Translations under genes and position numbers: made by a program
DNA from: Magicicada septendecula
Taxonomy: Eukaryota > Arthropoda > Insecta > Hemiptera > Cicadidae
Reading direction: 5' to 3'
DNA length: 64,000 nucleotides
NCBI GenBank assembly: GCA_034769895.1
Contig: CM068372.1
Span: 238,600,343-238,664,342, forward strand
Shown here: positions 34,741-46,168 of the stretch, piece by piece
Layout: each line of letters begins with the position of its first letter
How positions within the stretch are numbered: position 1 is the stretch's first letter
The notes under the pieces: generated by a model
Told to the model about the DNA's origin: nothing
The model's database searches: none
The model's input: only the letters and a program-made list of their open reading frames with translations

Positions 34741-36330
34741 AGATTGAAAGTCATGGTTTAGAGATTGAACTTTGCAAGGACACAGTTTATAATAAATGCT
34801 TACTATGTCTTGAAAATATGATCTTTTCTATGTCCAACCAATCTCTCCAAGACTTCGGTTTACCACCAACTCAAGACACAAACATTATTACAGTCAATCG
34901 CGAGTACCTGAAAGAGCTCTCCTACAATACAGTTCAGCTTTCTGATATGGTTGCTGAGAACTTTCCTAAACTTAATGCGGATCAGAAGAACGCTTACAAT
35001 GAGCTCATTGCCAACATTGATGATGGACTCGGTCAGCTGTTTTTTCTCGAAGCACCTGGTGGCACTGGAAAAATGTTCCTACTAAACCTATTTCTTGCCA
35101 GCGTTAGGAAAGACAAAAAGATTGCCATCTCTGTGGCTTCTTCAGGTATAGCAGCTACATTGCTGGATGGAAGTAAAACAACTCACTCTGCCTTTAAACT
35201 GCCTCTGAATTTAAACATCTCCCAGACTCCACTCTGCAACATGTCAAAACAAAGTGACACAGCCAAGGTCTTGAAAGAGTGCAAGTTGATAGTTTGGGAT
35301 GAATGCACCATGGCTCACAAACGAGGGATAGAAGCCCTAGACAGAACTTTACAGGACATTCGTAGCAGTAAAAACCTGATGGGTGGAATAACAGTACTAC
35401 TGGCCGGAGACTTTAGACAGACTTTACCTGTTGTGCCTCGGGGAACACGAGCAGATGAAGTTAAAACCTGACTGAAGTCATCTTACCACTGGCCCAAAGT
35501 TCAAGTTCGTTCCTTAAGAGTAAACATGTGGGTGGATCTTAAAGGTGATTTTAAAGCGGAAGAGTTTTCAAGCTTACTGTTACTGATTGGCGATGGAAAG
35601 TTAAAAGAGGAAGATGGAAAAGTTAACATTCCAAACAACCTATGTGAAGTTGTAAAAGACCTTAAGACTTTGACAGATAAAATATACCCAGACTTAATGA
35701 ATATAAGTGACTCATCTTGGCTCAAAGAAAGAGCTATTCTAACCCCAAGAAATGAGACAGCAGCAATCATTAACAACTTATTGTTAGAAAAACTTCCAGC
35801 CGATGTTGTAAAATATCAGTCGGTAGATTCCGTAGTAGAGGTAGAAGACGCTGTGCATTATCCGGTAGAGTTCCTCCACACGCTCAACCCTCCAGGAATA
35901 CCCCCACATAACCTTCACCTAAAAGTTGGGGCTCCCATTATGCTGCTGCGGAACTTAATACCACCGAAATTTTGCAACGGTACCAGACTGCAGGTAAAAT
36001 CTTTACATAAGAACGTTGTTGAGGCAACTATATTCACTGGCTGTGGTTCTGGAGAAACAGTTTTCATACCTTGCATTCCTTTGATCCCGTCAGACTACCA
36101 TTTTCAGTTTAAAAGACTACAATTTCCCATCAAAGTCTGTTTTGCAATGACAATCAACAAAGCTCAAGGACAGTCTTTGAAAATGGCTGGCGTAGATCTG
36201 AGGGAAGACTGTTTCTCTCATGGCCAGTTGTAGGTTGCCTGTTCAAGAGTTAGCACTCCTGAAAGTCTGGTTATTCTTCAGCCAGAACGAAAAACTTAAC
36301 ACTTTGTGTACAAAGAAGTTCTTTAATGAT
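34741..36330 (+). pseudogene. Helitron Pif1-type helicase part
   Basis: It continues the Rep-helicase protein. The open stretch at 34818-35468 has LNADQKNAYN, the Walker A region APGGTGKMF, SSGIAATLLDG, Walker B LIVWDECTM and GDFRQTLPVV. Lysine is kept in Walker A, but the usual Thr/Ser after it is Met. A TGA at 35469-35471 lies in the same frame, which reopens to 36233 with RAILTPRNE, LKVGAPIMLLRNL, TRLQVKSLH and CFAMTINKAQGQSL. A TAG at 36231-36233 interrupts the final motif (SHGQL, then VACSRVST). These are single-base stops in an otherwise conserved helicase. Confidence 0.85.
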
Positions 36331-36536
36331 CCGATGATTAGTTCTTCATTACAAGTTCATAAATTGAAGAAAAATCTGAAATGTTTTCATACTCAACACA
36401 ACTTCATATAACAAAAATGTTTAATGTTTATTTTAAATAAAATACATAAGAGGTTTTAATTATTTATTTCTAAGAAACCTACTTTAATTGAACTTTATTA
36501 ATTAAATAAGATTTTCATTACGTACAACGTGAAACT

Positions 36537-36564
36537 CCGTAGCGAAGCACGGGTATTTTGCTAG
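36537..36564 (+). other. Helitron 3' terminus: hairpin and CTAG
   Basis: CCGT AGCGAAGC ACGG forms a short stem-loop, followed after eight bases by CTAG and then a T of the target. This is the usual Helitron termination signal. Confidence 0.85.
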
Positions 36565-37850
36565 TATTAACATAAATGTACAAACATTGAGATTTCATAA
36601 AACCATACCTTATGTGGTATCAAATTAATCTTTGAAAGGAAATAATAACAGTGGTGATAATATTTAATATGTAGGGAAGATGACAGAAGAATATAATCAA
36701 TAAGAAGATATACAGCTATTTTGAATAAAAATTCAAATTTGATAACAATGGTCATAAATCAGAATTAACCAATCAGGATTAATTGGTTACTATGACAACA
36801 GATGTTTGGTTACTAATTTACCGTTAGATTTCTTTACTCGTAATGTGACTCTCTTGTTGAATAGATGCCAGATCTTGAACGATCGAAATTATTAATTAAA
36901 ACATCAAAATATCAAACGAAATTACCAGCAAGTGAACAAGAAGGAAGCAGACGTTGGCTGAAACCATTTAACTGATATCGAAGACGAATTAAAGAAAAAA
37001 GAAACGAATATATTGCCGATTAACTTGAAAAAGATGCCCGAAGCCCCGAACAATTGAAAATTAAATATGATTGCAGCCTAATTCATTATTACCAGATCAA
37101 CTGAGTTCATCCAGTCTACTGAAGCGTTAAGTATCAATTAAATTACCCAAATTTCCGAATAAACTCACGTTACTTATTTCTCACTGAAAGCTGAACTCTC
37201 ACTAAACTGCACATAATTTCTTTCAAAGATTAAAATAAAAAACTAAGACACTGAAAATTTGTCAACTGGTAAAGTTAACCTGTTATTAGTTAGCGATATT
37301 TTGTAACACTTTTACTACACTCCAATAAACAAGTTATAACTACACAGTATATTATTTAAGTTTAACTGATGTAAGGGTGTGTATTTTTATTGTTGTAATC
37401 ATTAATAATCCTTTTAACGTAATCACAAGAATCCAAGACATCGAACAATAATAATTTGTGTACAATTCCAACAGACGCCATTACTGAATGTCTGTTACGT
37501 TCAAATCGATTTGTCAAACCCTAGAGATGTGTCTCATATAATTTACCGGTGCAAATGTATTACAAAAGAAAACATAATTTGTATTAACTGAATAATTAAT
37601 CATCAACCAAAAATAAATAAGTACTGAGTGTAACCACTGTGTTATAATTTCATTAGGATGGTGTATAATAATTTGTGTACATTTTAGCAAACAGTTAGTA
37701 TTGACGACAAACGCTCGCGCAGCCAACGCAGCGAACTACTGGCCCGATCCAGACGGCCAAGGCGAGGCGGGAACAAATTGAATTCTTCACACCGCCTGAG
37801 CTGCGCTTGTCATACAAACATAAAAATTTTTTAATTGTTTTAATAAAACA
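36565..37850 (+). other. AT-rich tract ending as an LTR would
   Basis: No gene. The tract ends AATAAAACA at 37850 and is followed at once by a primer-site-like sequence, so its right edge looks like an LTR end (CA). A moderately GC-rich block at about 37700-37800 precedes it. A start for this putative LTR was not found; it may lie before the Helitron. Confidence 0.45.
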
Positions 37851-37853
37851 ATT

Positions 37854-37867
37854 TGGCGCCACCCGGG
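37854..37867 (+). other. Putative primer-binding site of a second LTR element
   Basis: TGGCGCCACCCGGG three bases after AAAACA, the same layout as at 3303. A second candidate, TGGCGACCAACTGG, lies at 38046, so the true site is uncertain. Confidence 0.5.
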
Positions 37868-38059
37868 ATTTTCACACCCCTAGTGAACAACAGGTAAGGA
37901 CATCGATACTGGTTATTCGTACGTTCGCAACGGACGATATCAGCGTAAGTTACGTTCCAAAGCGACGACGGATAGAGAAGACACGTTACACCCATTATAC
38001 TTATACACGTGTAAGATTAGACGGACGTTCGTCTGATAATAAAATTGGCGACCAACTGG

Positions 38060-39360
38060 TGGGACTAGAAGAAAGGGAGATACGAAATTCTAGCGGCGAT
38101 TGCGAAAGGATATCAAGATGCATACAAGAGGATTTTCGAAAAAGTTGGCGAAGGACAAAGAAATGGAAGAAAATAGAGGGGAAGAAGAGGAAGGAACATC
38201 GATTGAAGAGGTGGAGACAACAATAACCACAACAGAACCAACCCAAGACAAAGAAAGGGAACCACAAGCAGGTGACAAGGAGGAAACTAGAGGAGACCCA
38301 AATCTGATGAAATTTATAGAACAAATGAATGAAAGGTTAATAAAACGAATGGAGGAAAAATTAGACAAGAACGAGGAGAGTCTGAAACAGATGAACGATA
38401 GATTCGACAAGAGTGAAGAGAGCCTAAAACAAATTAATGAAAAATTTGACAAGAGTCAGGAAAGTTTGAAACAAATCTATGAAAAAATAGTGAGTACAAA
38501 TGAAAATATTAAGGAGGAGTTGAGACAAACAATTAACAAATATAACGAGACCCTCCAATAACAGCTGAAGGAAATCAATGAGAAAAATAAGGAAGAGATG
38601 AAGCAGCAAATAAGACTAACTTTCAAAGGATGTCGTGAAGAAAGCGACCAGACAAAAACGGAGATGGATAAGAAATGGGAAGAAACCAATTACAAAATAG
38701 ATCTACTTAATGAGACATTAGATAACGGGTTCAAGAAGGTGAATGAAACGCTGGACGGCACTTCTGAAGGAACTAATGAAAAAAACAGAAATTAAAGAAG
38801 ACCCAGGTACATGGTAATCTCAAAATAAAAGTAACAAAAACAGAGAGAAAATTAGACACACAGGAACCAACAGTAGAGGAGTACAGAAGAAACAAATAAT
38901 TAAGAAGACTAAGAAAGTGCATCAAAGAAAACTAATCAATACCAGAGAAGAATTGGAGATGATGAAGAACGGACTACTTGAGATGGTGAATCTACCAATT
39001 ACCGACCATGCGGAAATGAGGAATGTTATGGAAGGTAGGAGAACTATGAAGGAAATTCTAGGAGGGATCAACAATCAACCAGCGAATAAAAACTTCAGCA
39101 AACCTATCTTTAGATGGAAGATACCCAAGGTTGAAAGGCCTCACAACAAAACAATGTATGACAAATTAAGAAGATCGATCAGAAAAGTGAATACAACAGA
39201 GATAGAAATGCAAAATATACCAATATCAGTGAGAAGATCAATGATGGAGGTACGATTAACTTCGTTGAGTAATGAACAACATCATCAAGTGATTGAGGTA
39301 GGCATTGATAATAGAGAACACATGGTATCAGAAGAATGGCTGTACCAGATAGAAGAGTAA
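38060..39360 (+). pseudogene. Second coiled-coil gag, broken
   Basis: The N-terminal part reads from the ATG at 38118 in the frame open at 38100-38561 and is acidic, rich in E, K, D and N. Heptads are repeated (NEESLKQMNDRFDKS, EESLKQINEKFDKS), giving a long coiled coil. A TAA at 38559-38561 is followed in-frame by more coiled coil (38562-38795). After a further stop the reading moves to 38917-39360, which contains FRWKIPKVERP and EEWLYQIEE and may be a capsid-like part. No protease or RT follows, so the element is truncated at its 3' side. The design matches the gag at 3408, suggesting a related Gypsy family. Confidence 0.6.
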
Positions 39361-40199
39361 TAGCTATGTCACACGGACAGAAATAGTTATGCAGACCAGA
39401 GCAGTCCGAACAACGGAGGTAACTAATGTAATCATGGACCATGGATAAACCAAGTGCAGATAAACACTGGAATATGGGACTGAACTACTGATTACCGGAC
39501 AAGCTAACAAACGGAAAAGAAGAAAAAATAAATTAATAGAGACCAATCAATAAAGATCAAAAGGAAAAACTTTGTTTAATATTGGATTCGTTTAACTATC
39601 AGTAATTACATTATAATTTAATTATAATTACTGTACTGTAACGTAAGACATCAGGTTGGGACTGGATTCAGTGAAGTCCCATTTGAAAAACGTCTTTGGC
39701 TGTCCGTGTAACGGGTACTTTTACTACTAAGGTGCCGGGCAGATATTTCTTTTTACTTCTTGCACCAATTGTTCGATGCCACAGTCAACGCATGGATGGT
39801 TGAGATTTTCTACTGTCGATTCTAAATCATTATTAGAGGCGTCCATTAAGAATTATGATTGTGCTGTAATAAATCCATTCGGAATCGTTTCCTCGTCACA
39901 AGTTACCCATTCTCTGGGTCAAAGCTAATGAAAAATGTTCACTTATGCAGTATAATTTTGAGATGAAGGATTCAGGTGAAACTGTTGGAACTTACACGGG
40001 CCTCCCTCCAAATTTGAAGGGGTCACACTAGTTTTTGTTTAGTTCAAATCCGCAGCCGGAAATCATGAACTTGGAGAAGTTAAAAATGCGTCAGATCAAT
40101 TAATTACTGATCCTAAATGCTCGTACCTACTTAACAATACGTAAGTAAATTTATGCGTCGTATTAAAAAGAAAAAAAGAATAGCAAGGTGACAAAGTCT
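39361..40199. other. No recognisable gene
   Basis: Sequence after the truncated gag. No pol domain, long frame or repeat unit was seen. Confidence 0.5.
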
Positions 40200-40362
40200 A
40201 ACTGTTGGAAGCCGGGCCCGAAGAGCGCTTTAAGGTCACGGCTCAGGGAGCCAGCGCTGGGATTCGAACCCTCGACTTCGCAACGCCATCCTCTTCTCCC
40301 GGCCTCTAAATGTAGCTTGGATTAGAGCGCTCAACCACGAGCACCGGCCGCTGGTCGAAAAC
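40200..40362 (-). mobile_element. tRNA-derived SINE head
   Basis: On the minus strand an A box (TGGTTGAGCGCT, about 40338-40327) is followed by a B box (GGTTCGAATCCC, about 40270-40259), the internal RNA polymerase III promoter of tRNA genes. The sequence around them (GCCGGTGCTCG, GTTGCGAAGTCGAGGG) resembles a tRNA with insertions, and the body continues GC-rich beyond the B box. It cannot fold as a normal tRNA because the boxes are too far apart (~60 bases), so a SINE is the best reading. Confidence 0.65.
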
Positions 40363-41099
40363 AGTTTTGTAACTTATTAGGTTAGTCAAAAAAACAAAAT
40401 CACGTGAAGTAGTTACTTGCATGCCCAGAAGATGGCGCAGTAGTACTCAACCAAAGGACTAGATTCAAAGTGCAGTAATAGTATTAGATTATGAAACGGC
40501 TCGCTAGGTGCGCACCGGACATTTACTCATGTGCGCATGCGTCAACGCATTAGACGTACTAGACCTTAACTCCTGACGCATACCGACTTCTTCGTTTATT
40601 TTCGTAAATCTTCGTAGAGTTGAGTAAGGCGCCAATATCCAATTTTCACCCAATGCTACGAGCAGGTACGAAATCCTCCGATGTTGATTTACGCAGAAAA
40701 CGTACAGTAGAACACACAACGTGCTGTTTAATGTACTGTCCGTGTGTTAAGTAACAGTGTGTCGGTAATTATAGTGCAGTAACACCAGCGTGTTTGTAAA
40801 TAAAACGTGACAGTTGTTCGCTTTTAAAATATTATTTTACTGCTTGAGTTTAATTATCCGTCCGTGTGTTAACTAACAGTGTGTGACAATCATCTATTAA
40901 TTATAATGTTATTTTTTAATAGCCTATTACCGTGACTATCAAATAAAACTGTCTCCGTAGTCCGTTTTCAATTTTAATTTTTATTTAATTTAAATTACAC
41001 GTGCGTGTGTTCATCGAGATTGTTATGTGATACTCACTTGTTAATTTTTTGCGTTTTCAAGATACGTTAAAAAGCGTGGCTCTCGTTCTGCTACCGACA
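40363..41099. other. No recognisable gene; possible 5' flank of the MULE
   Basis: It contains repeated short phrases such as CCGTGTGTTAA(G/C)TAACAGTGTGT at about 40740 and 40862. I could not identify terminal inverted repeats for the MULE here. Confidence 0.4.
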
Positions 41100-42794
41100 G
41101 CACAAAGAGACATTATTAACTTATATATACCATAGATCCGGGCAATTTGTGTCAGAAAGTAAAGGTAGTCGACATTTAAAATTCCAGGGTAGTAACAAAA
41201 TCAATGCTGTCTATCCCGCAAGCATTCGCGTCACTAAAAATAAAGATGGTAGCTGCAAGACTATAAATGTGTCAACTCATGTAGCTCATTTAAATGACTT
41301 AAGCCATTTAGATCTCACAGACGGTGAAAGGAAAAGTCTAGCTGTGGATATTGCAAATCAAATACCACTTCAAGAAATGCTTAATAAAATACGTCATTCC
41401 GTGACAGGCTGCAAATTAGAAAGAATTCATTTATTAACGAAGCAAGACCTGTACAACATCGAGCACGCATATAATTTATGCTGGAAGTTGGTGAGACGTC
41501 AAGAAGATTGTACAAGTGTTGAAGCGTGGGTCAACGAGGTCAATTCCAGTGATCAGCCTTGTGTATTATTGTATAAGCCTCAAGGATTCGTCACAGAAAC
41601 TCACCCAACTTTAAAAAAGACGATTTTGTGTTAATTATAATGAACAATGCACAGAGTGAAATACTGAAGAAATTTAGCAGTGATTGTGTATGCATTGATG
41701 GCACGCACGGTTTGAACAGTTACGGTTTTGAACTAATAACCCTACTTGTTTTGGACGACATGAGACAGGGTTGCTTGTGCTTTTCTCATATCCAATCGAA
41801 ATGACGAAAAAGTGCATCCTTTGTTTTTCAGTATATATCAAGGCAAAAGTAGGCGAAATTTTACCGAAAGTGTTTATGTCCGATTTGGCTGAATCCTTTC
41901 ATAATGCGTGGATATCAACAATGCAAGCTCCGGCAATGAGACTGTACTCCACTTGGCGCATTGACAGGGCTTGGAAAAGGAATATTAGTTCTAAAGTAAA
42001 AAAACAAAGAAAACCAGGGTTACGTTTATAGAATAGTCAGGACACTAATGCAGGAGAGAGAGTCTTCTGCATTCGAAAGAATTCTGCCTGAAGCAATTAG
42101 GCGACTACGTGATGATCCTGAGACTTCTGAATTCGGTACTTATTTTGATCAGACGTACTCAAGAAATATTCAGTTCTGAGCCTACTGTCATTGACTTTAA
42201 GGAAGTCTGAACACCAAAATACATATCGAAAGAAGGCATCATACAATTAAATATGTATATTTACACGGCAAAAATGTAAAACGTTTGGACAAAGCGATAG
42301 TTGCTCTAATGCCTTTCGTCCGCGATACGTTGTCTGATAGACTTATTGTCTTAAGCAAAGAAAAATTAACTACATAGTTGAAAGACATTAGAAAGAGACG
42401 TAAGTCCGTCACAGAAATCGGCAGTAACTTAATTATCAGAGAAGAAACAGGCAACGGATATAACGAAACGTCGTCTTCTGGCGTGAAAGAGGTATATATT
42501 TAGTACATGAAAATAATGTGCAGTGCAAATGTAATTTGATCTGTGCAGGCTGTGATGTGGTATACATAAATATTCATGCACGTGTGTAGATTCGTGTATT
42601 AAATGGAATATGTGTAAACATATCATGCTGTCTACAGGATTAACAAAGCAGGACGTAGTTTGCAGTCGAATGTTAATAGTAACGAAGACGATGGTGACGA
42701 TCGATTGTTTGTGCATACGGAGAACGAAAATCATAAGACAAGAAATTTTATCCCAAGTCAGCAAAAGAAAATGTTTTTTGGCATGTATGGAGAC

Positions 42795-45700
42795 TAGGGT
42801 GGGCCGAATTTTTATAATATTTTTATTTTGAAACGCTATACTGCAGAAAACTTGCCTCTAGGGCACCTAAGTAAAACGCAGATGAAATAAATAAAAAATA
42901 TCACATCTATCGGTAGCGCATTGTGCTTAAATATTTTAAATTTTCTGAAAAATACAAGGTTATCTTGGACCTACAAAAATACAAGATAAAAAATTGCTAT
43001 ATTGAAAAAGCTTTAAAAGTAATGCAAAAAAACACGTTGGATTAAGATAACTATAAAAATTACTTTATTCTGGGTAGCGCAAAGCATTACAAATCTGTAA
43101 TTTAACGTATTTTTTACGAACCGTACGCGACGCGCAACGGTGTCTACTGAAGCCCGTCACCACTTCTAGAGTTCCGGTTGTCGCTCTGCACTTGTACTGC
43201 ACCCCCCCCACCACACCATTGCTATGGAATTTACCCACAATGCAATGCAAAGCGCGCGCGCCTCCTGCCATTTGTGAGCTCCGTGACACAACAGTATCTG
43301 TCAGTGTTGAGCCAGGCAATGATCGTGACGGTGTGTTTCAGTAGTGTTTGCTTCAATAATGTTAGTTTATAACTGATAAGTGTGTTTGTTTTAGTAGTGT
43401 TTGTTTATAACATTATTTTATTACTGTGTCCTAATGGCTGTGTCTAAGAAAATTGCTCGCAGCGAGTTTAATTGCACGTTATTCGGTCACCCAAAGGAGT
43501 TATCTGCGAGTAAACTTCCGACGTATGAAGACGTTCTCAAGTGTTTTTTCAATGAACATTACAATTTGGCATTGAAAGCAAACAACAGGTCAGTAAGTTT
43601 TTCTCAATTTTCGAATATTGTGGCACCACAAGTTAAAGCCGTGTTTGATAAAGCTTCAATACCAACAGTTACGCTTTACAGAATTGTTCAGTTAATTAAT
43701 GCATACCATAACAGTTATCGTAATCTTATGAAGTCTTATAAGCGGGATAAGGAAAAGGAAAAGTTCAAAAAGAGAGTTGAGGAATTCAAGCAGAAATCTT
43801 TGTTACTATTTGATATCTCTGCTTGTAAGTGCAAAATAACTTTAGACTGCAATTGCCAAAAGGCCACTGAAGTTTGTGAGTGCCCTGTGTCTATTACCTG
43901 TACGTGTGAAAAAGCAAAAAAAATACCAGTCATTGAACTAAAATTCATGTACTTGCAAAGAAAACATGGCATAGGAAAAATTGGAAGTTTGGACATAAAG
44001 GAAACAAAAAAAATTACTCAAAGACTTGAAAGAAAGGTTATCGAACATAAAACAACTCATTCCACAATTGACGCGATAGCACAGCCATCTTGCTCAAAAC
44101 AAACAGATACAGAAACTTGCCTGCCAAAAGAGGTGGTAAGTAATTCGTCTGAAGACACTGAAAATGACAGCGATGAAGATTTTAAATTACCAAAGTCTGA
44201 AATTAAGTCACCATGGCAGATGCGCGTTAAATTGAAAAATACTGCGCTGACTAGTGATCGCTTTGGATTGTCAGATAGAGCAACGGCAGCTGTGGCTTCA
44301 AGTCTGTTGCGGGATTTTGGTATTGTAACTGATGAAGACAACACCTATGTTGTTGGCAAAAATAAACTTAGACGGGAAAAAAGTGTTAACCGTTCAGTAC
44401 TTCGAATGCAAAACGAGGAAAACCATAACCCACTTCAAGGACTGTATTTTGATGGAAGGAAGGATAACACTCTCGTGATTGAAAAAGTTAACTCAAAGCA
44501 GTTTCGAAGAATAATAAAAGAAGAGCATTACACGATTTTAAAAGAACCAGGTTCTGTTTACATCGGCCATGTTTCACCCTCTTCTAGTTCTGCTGAAGAC
44601 ATTGTTAACAGCATTATCTCTTATTTAACTGAAACTGGATTTTCACTTCAGGAACTGGACGTAGTTGGATGTGATGGCACCGTTACTAATACGGGTTGGA
44701 AAACAGGTGTCATTCGTAAAATCGAAGAATACATTAAAAGACCACTACAGTGGGGGGTGTGTCTCTTACACTTTAATGAATTGCCATTCCGGCATTTGTT
44801 TCAAGCTTTAGATGGTGAAACAACGGGACCAAAATCATTTAGTGGTCCGATTGGCACACAACTCAGTAAATGTGAAAAACTCCCGGTGGTAAATTTCGAC
44901 AATATTGAGTGTGAGATTCCAGATATTGACCGAAAAATACTAAGCAGAGATCAACAGTACCTGCTGGACATTAGTTGTGCTATAAAAGCAGGTAACTGCC
45001 TTGAAGATTTATCTGCTCGTGAACCTGGCCCACTTTCCCACTCAAGGTGGTTAACAACAGTGAACAGAGTTCTCCGATTGTATATAAGTATCGAAAACCC
45101 AACAGATGAACACAAGATCTTAGCTTCTTTCATCTTAAAATCATATATGCCTGTATGGTTTCAAATTAAAACAAGTAAATATTTCACAAATGGACCAGAA
45201 CATGTATTTGAAGTTATAAAATCGTCAAGATTCCTTCCAGAAAACTTACTAAAGGTCATTGACCCAGTAATTGAGAGAAACGCATTTTTTGCCCATCCAG
45301 AAAACTTACTTTTGAGTATGATAGTAGATAAAAGGGATCATGTAAGACAGTTGGGTTATAGAAGAATTATAAAGGCTAGAAACGTAGCTTCTAAAAGGAA
45401 GTCAATCAGGAGTTTCCAAACACCCAAAATCAATTTCCAAGCTAAGGACCATATCGAAATGATTCACTGGGGTACTACTACACTTTCACCACCACCTTTG
45501 CTGCGAAGAGTCACCGATCAAGAGATTTGGTCTAAGGTCAAATCAAGTGGAACAGCAGCTGAATGGAACTTTAACAAATTCTCATGTCATACCCAAGCAG
45601 TAGAACGATGCGTCAAGCTTGTCACCGAGGCATCTCAAAAGGTGGTTGGATTTAGTTCAAGAGATGGTTTTATAAGAACGACACTTCTTTCAAGATCATC

Positions 45701-46168
45701 AATGCCAAGTTTTTCAAGCAAATCTAAATTCAAACTACCTGAATAAGACAAGTAAGACAAGTAAAAGACTACATTGCCTTACAAACTAAACATTCCAAGT
45801 GACAGAAAATAAACTTTTATTTGTTTCTTTAAAATATGTCAATTTTGGTTTTTTATGTTGTTTTTGAAGTTTAATGTACTAATAAAATAAAGTAAAATGT
45901 ATTATTTTTCAATTTATTTATCCTTACTACATATTGTCCTACTAAAATGAGCCGATAATTGATTGTACCAGGAGTTCTTATCTCTACTTTATTTTTTGGA
46001 AAAAGTACGAAATTTGTATATTTTCTCAAAGTTTCAGGCTAATGCGCTACCACCAGGTGTAAGATAATATAATTTACCTTTTTTATTTACACATAACTGT
46101 TCTAGAGGCAAGTTTTCCGTGGTATAGCACTTCAAAATATTAATTTTTTTATTTTTCGGCCCACCCTA
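42795..46168 (+). mobile_element. Complete hAT-like DNA transposon with 8-bp target duplication
   Basis: A 3374-bp unit. It starts TAGGGTGGGCCG and ends CGGCCCACCCTA, perfect 12-bp inverted termini, with imperfect matching continuing for about 70 bp (AAAACTTGCCTCTAG occurs on both sides in inverse). The host sequence ATGGAGAC is duplicated exactly (42787-42794 and 46169-46176). An 8-bp duplication is the mark of hAT-type elements. A further subterminal motif GGTAGCGCATT is found in inverted positions (about 42912 and 46035). One intact gene lies within. The insertion interrupts the MULE gene and is therefore younger than it. Confidence 0.9.
43434..45746 (+). CDS. Intact 770-aa hAT-like transposase with four CxC motifs
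   Basis: The start is the first ATG (MAVSKKIARSEF); the upstream 11 codons of the same frame have no ATG. Residues 100-125 are a charged helix. Residues 131-158 hold four CxC motifs (CKC, CNC, CEC, CTC; gaps 5, 6, 5), probably metal binding. Residues 240-250 are acidic. The second half looks RNase H-like: YFDGRKD (D340), VVGCDGTVTNTG (D414), LLHFNELPFRHLF (about 445-457) and LSHSRWLTTVNR (about 535-545), an arrangement like hAT transposases. I know similar uncharacterised proteins from insects but cannot name a subfamily. A role in moving the enclosing element is inferred from the termini and 8-bp duplication. AATAAA follows at about 45806. No frameshift or stop is present. Confidence 0.82.
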   Translation: MAVSKKIARSEFNCTLFGHPKELSASKLPTYEDVLKCFFNEHYNLALKANNRSVSFSQFSNIVAPQVKAVFDKASIPTVTLYRIVQLINAYHNSYRNLMKSYKRDKEKEKFKKRVEEFKQKSLLLFDISACKCKITLDCNCQKATEVCECPVSITCTCEKAKKIPVIELKFMYLQRKHGIGKIGSLDIKETKKITQRLERKVIEHKTTHSTIDAIAQPSCSKQTDTETCLPKEVVSNSSEDTENDSDEDFKLPKSEIKSPWQMRVKLKNTALTSDRFGLSDRATAAVASSLLRDFGIVTDEDNTYVVGKNKLRREKSVNRSVLRMQNEENHNPLQGLYFDGRKDNTLVIEKVNSKQFRRIIKEEHYTILKEPGSVYIGHVSPSSSSAEDIVNSIISYLTETGFSLQELDVVGCDGTVTNTGWKTGVIRKIEEYIKRPLQWGVCLLHFNELPFRHLFQALDGETTGPKSFSGPIGTQLSKCEKLPVVNFDNIECEIPDIDRKILSRDQQYLLDISCAIKAGNCLEDLSAREPGPLSHSRWLTTVNRVLRLYISIENPTDEHKILASFILKSYMPVWFQIKTSKYFTNGPEHVFEVIKSSRFLPENLLKVIDPVIERNAFFAHPENLLLSMIVDKRDHVRQLGYRRIIKARNVASKRKSIRSFQTPKINFQAKDHIEMIHWGTTTLSPPPLLRRVTDQEIWSKVKSSGTAAEWNFNKFSCHTQAVERCVKLVTEASQKVVGFSSRDGFIRTTLLSRSSMPSFSSKSKFKLPE

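Larger units (their letters stand above)
31205..36564 (+). mobile_element. Canonical Helitron, complete ends, broken gene
   Basis: The 5' end is TCTATATCTATATAAGCC after an A (31204). The 3' end is a CCGT/ACGG hairpin (36537-36552), then GGTATTTTG and CTAG (36561-36564) followed by T. Helitrons begin TC, end CTRR with a hairpin about 10 bases before, and insert between A and T, so all signatures are met. The element is about 5360 bp and encodes an HUH Rep joined to a Pif1-like helicase. No target duplication is expected. The coding part has at least two frame changes and several stops. Confidence 0.87.

Noticed and set aside
38001-38689. Ser/Phe-rich minus-strand frames
   Set aside because: Shadows of the second coiled-coil gag.
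40200-40362. Functional tRNA gene
   Set aside because: A and B boxes are too far apart and no cloverleaf with an anticodon arm can be formed.
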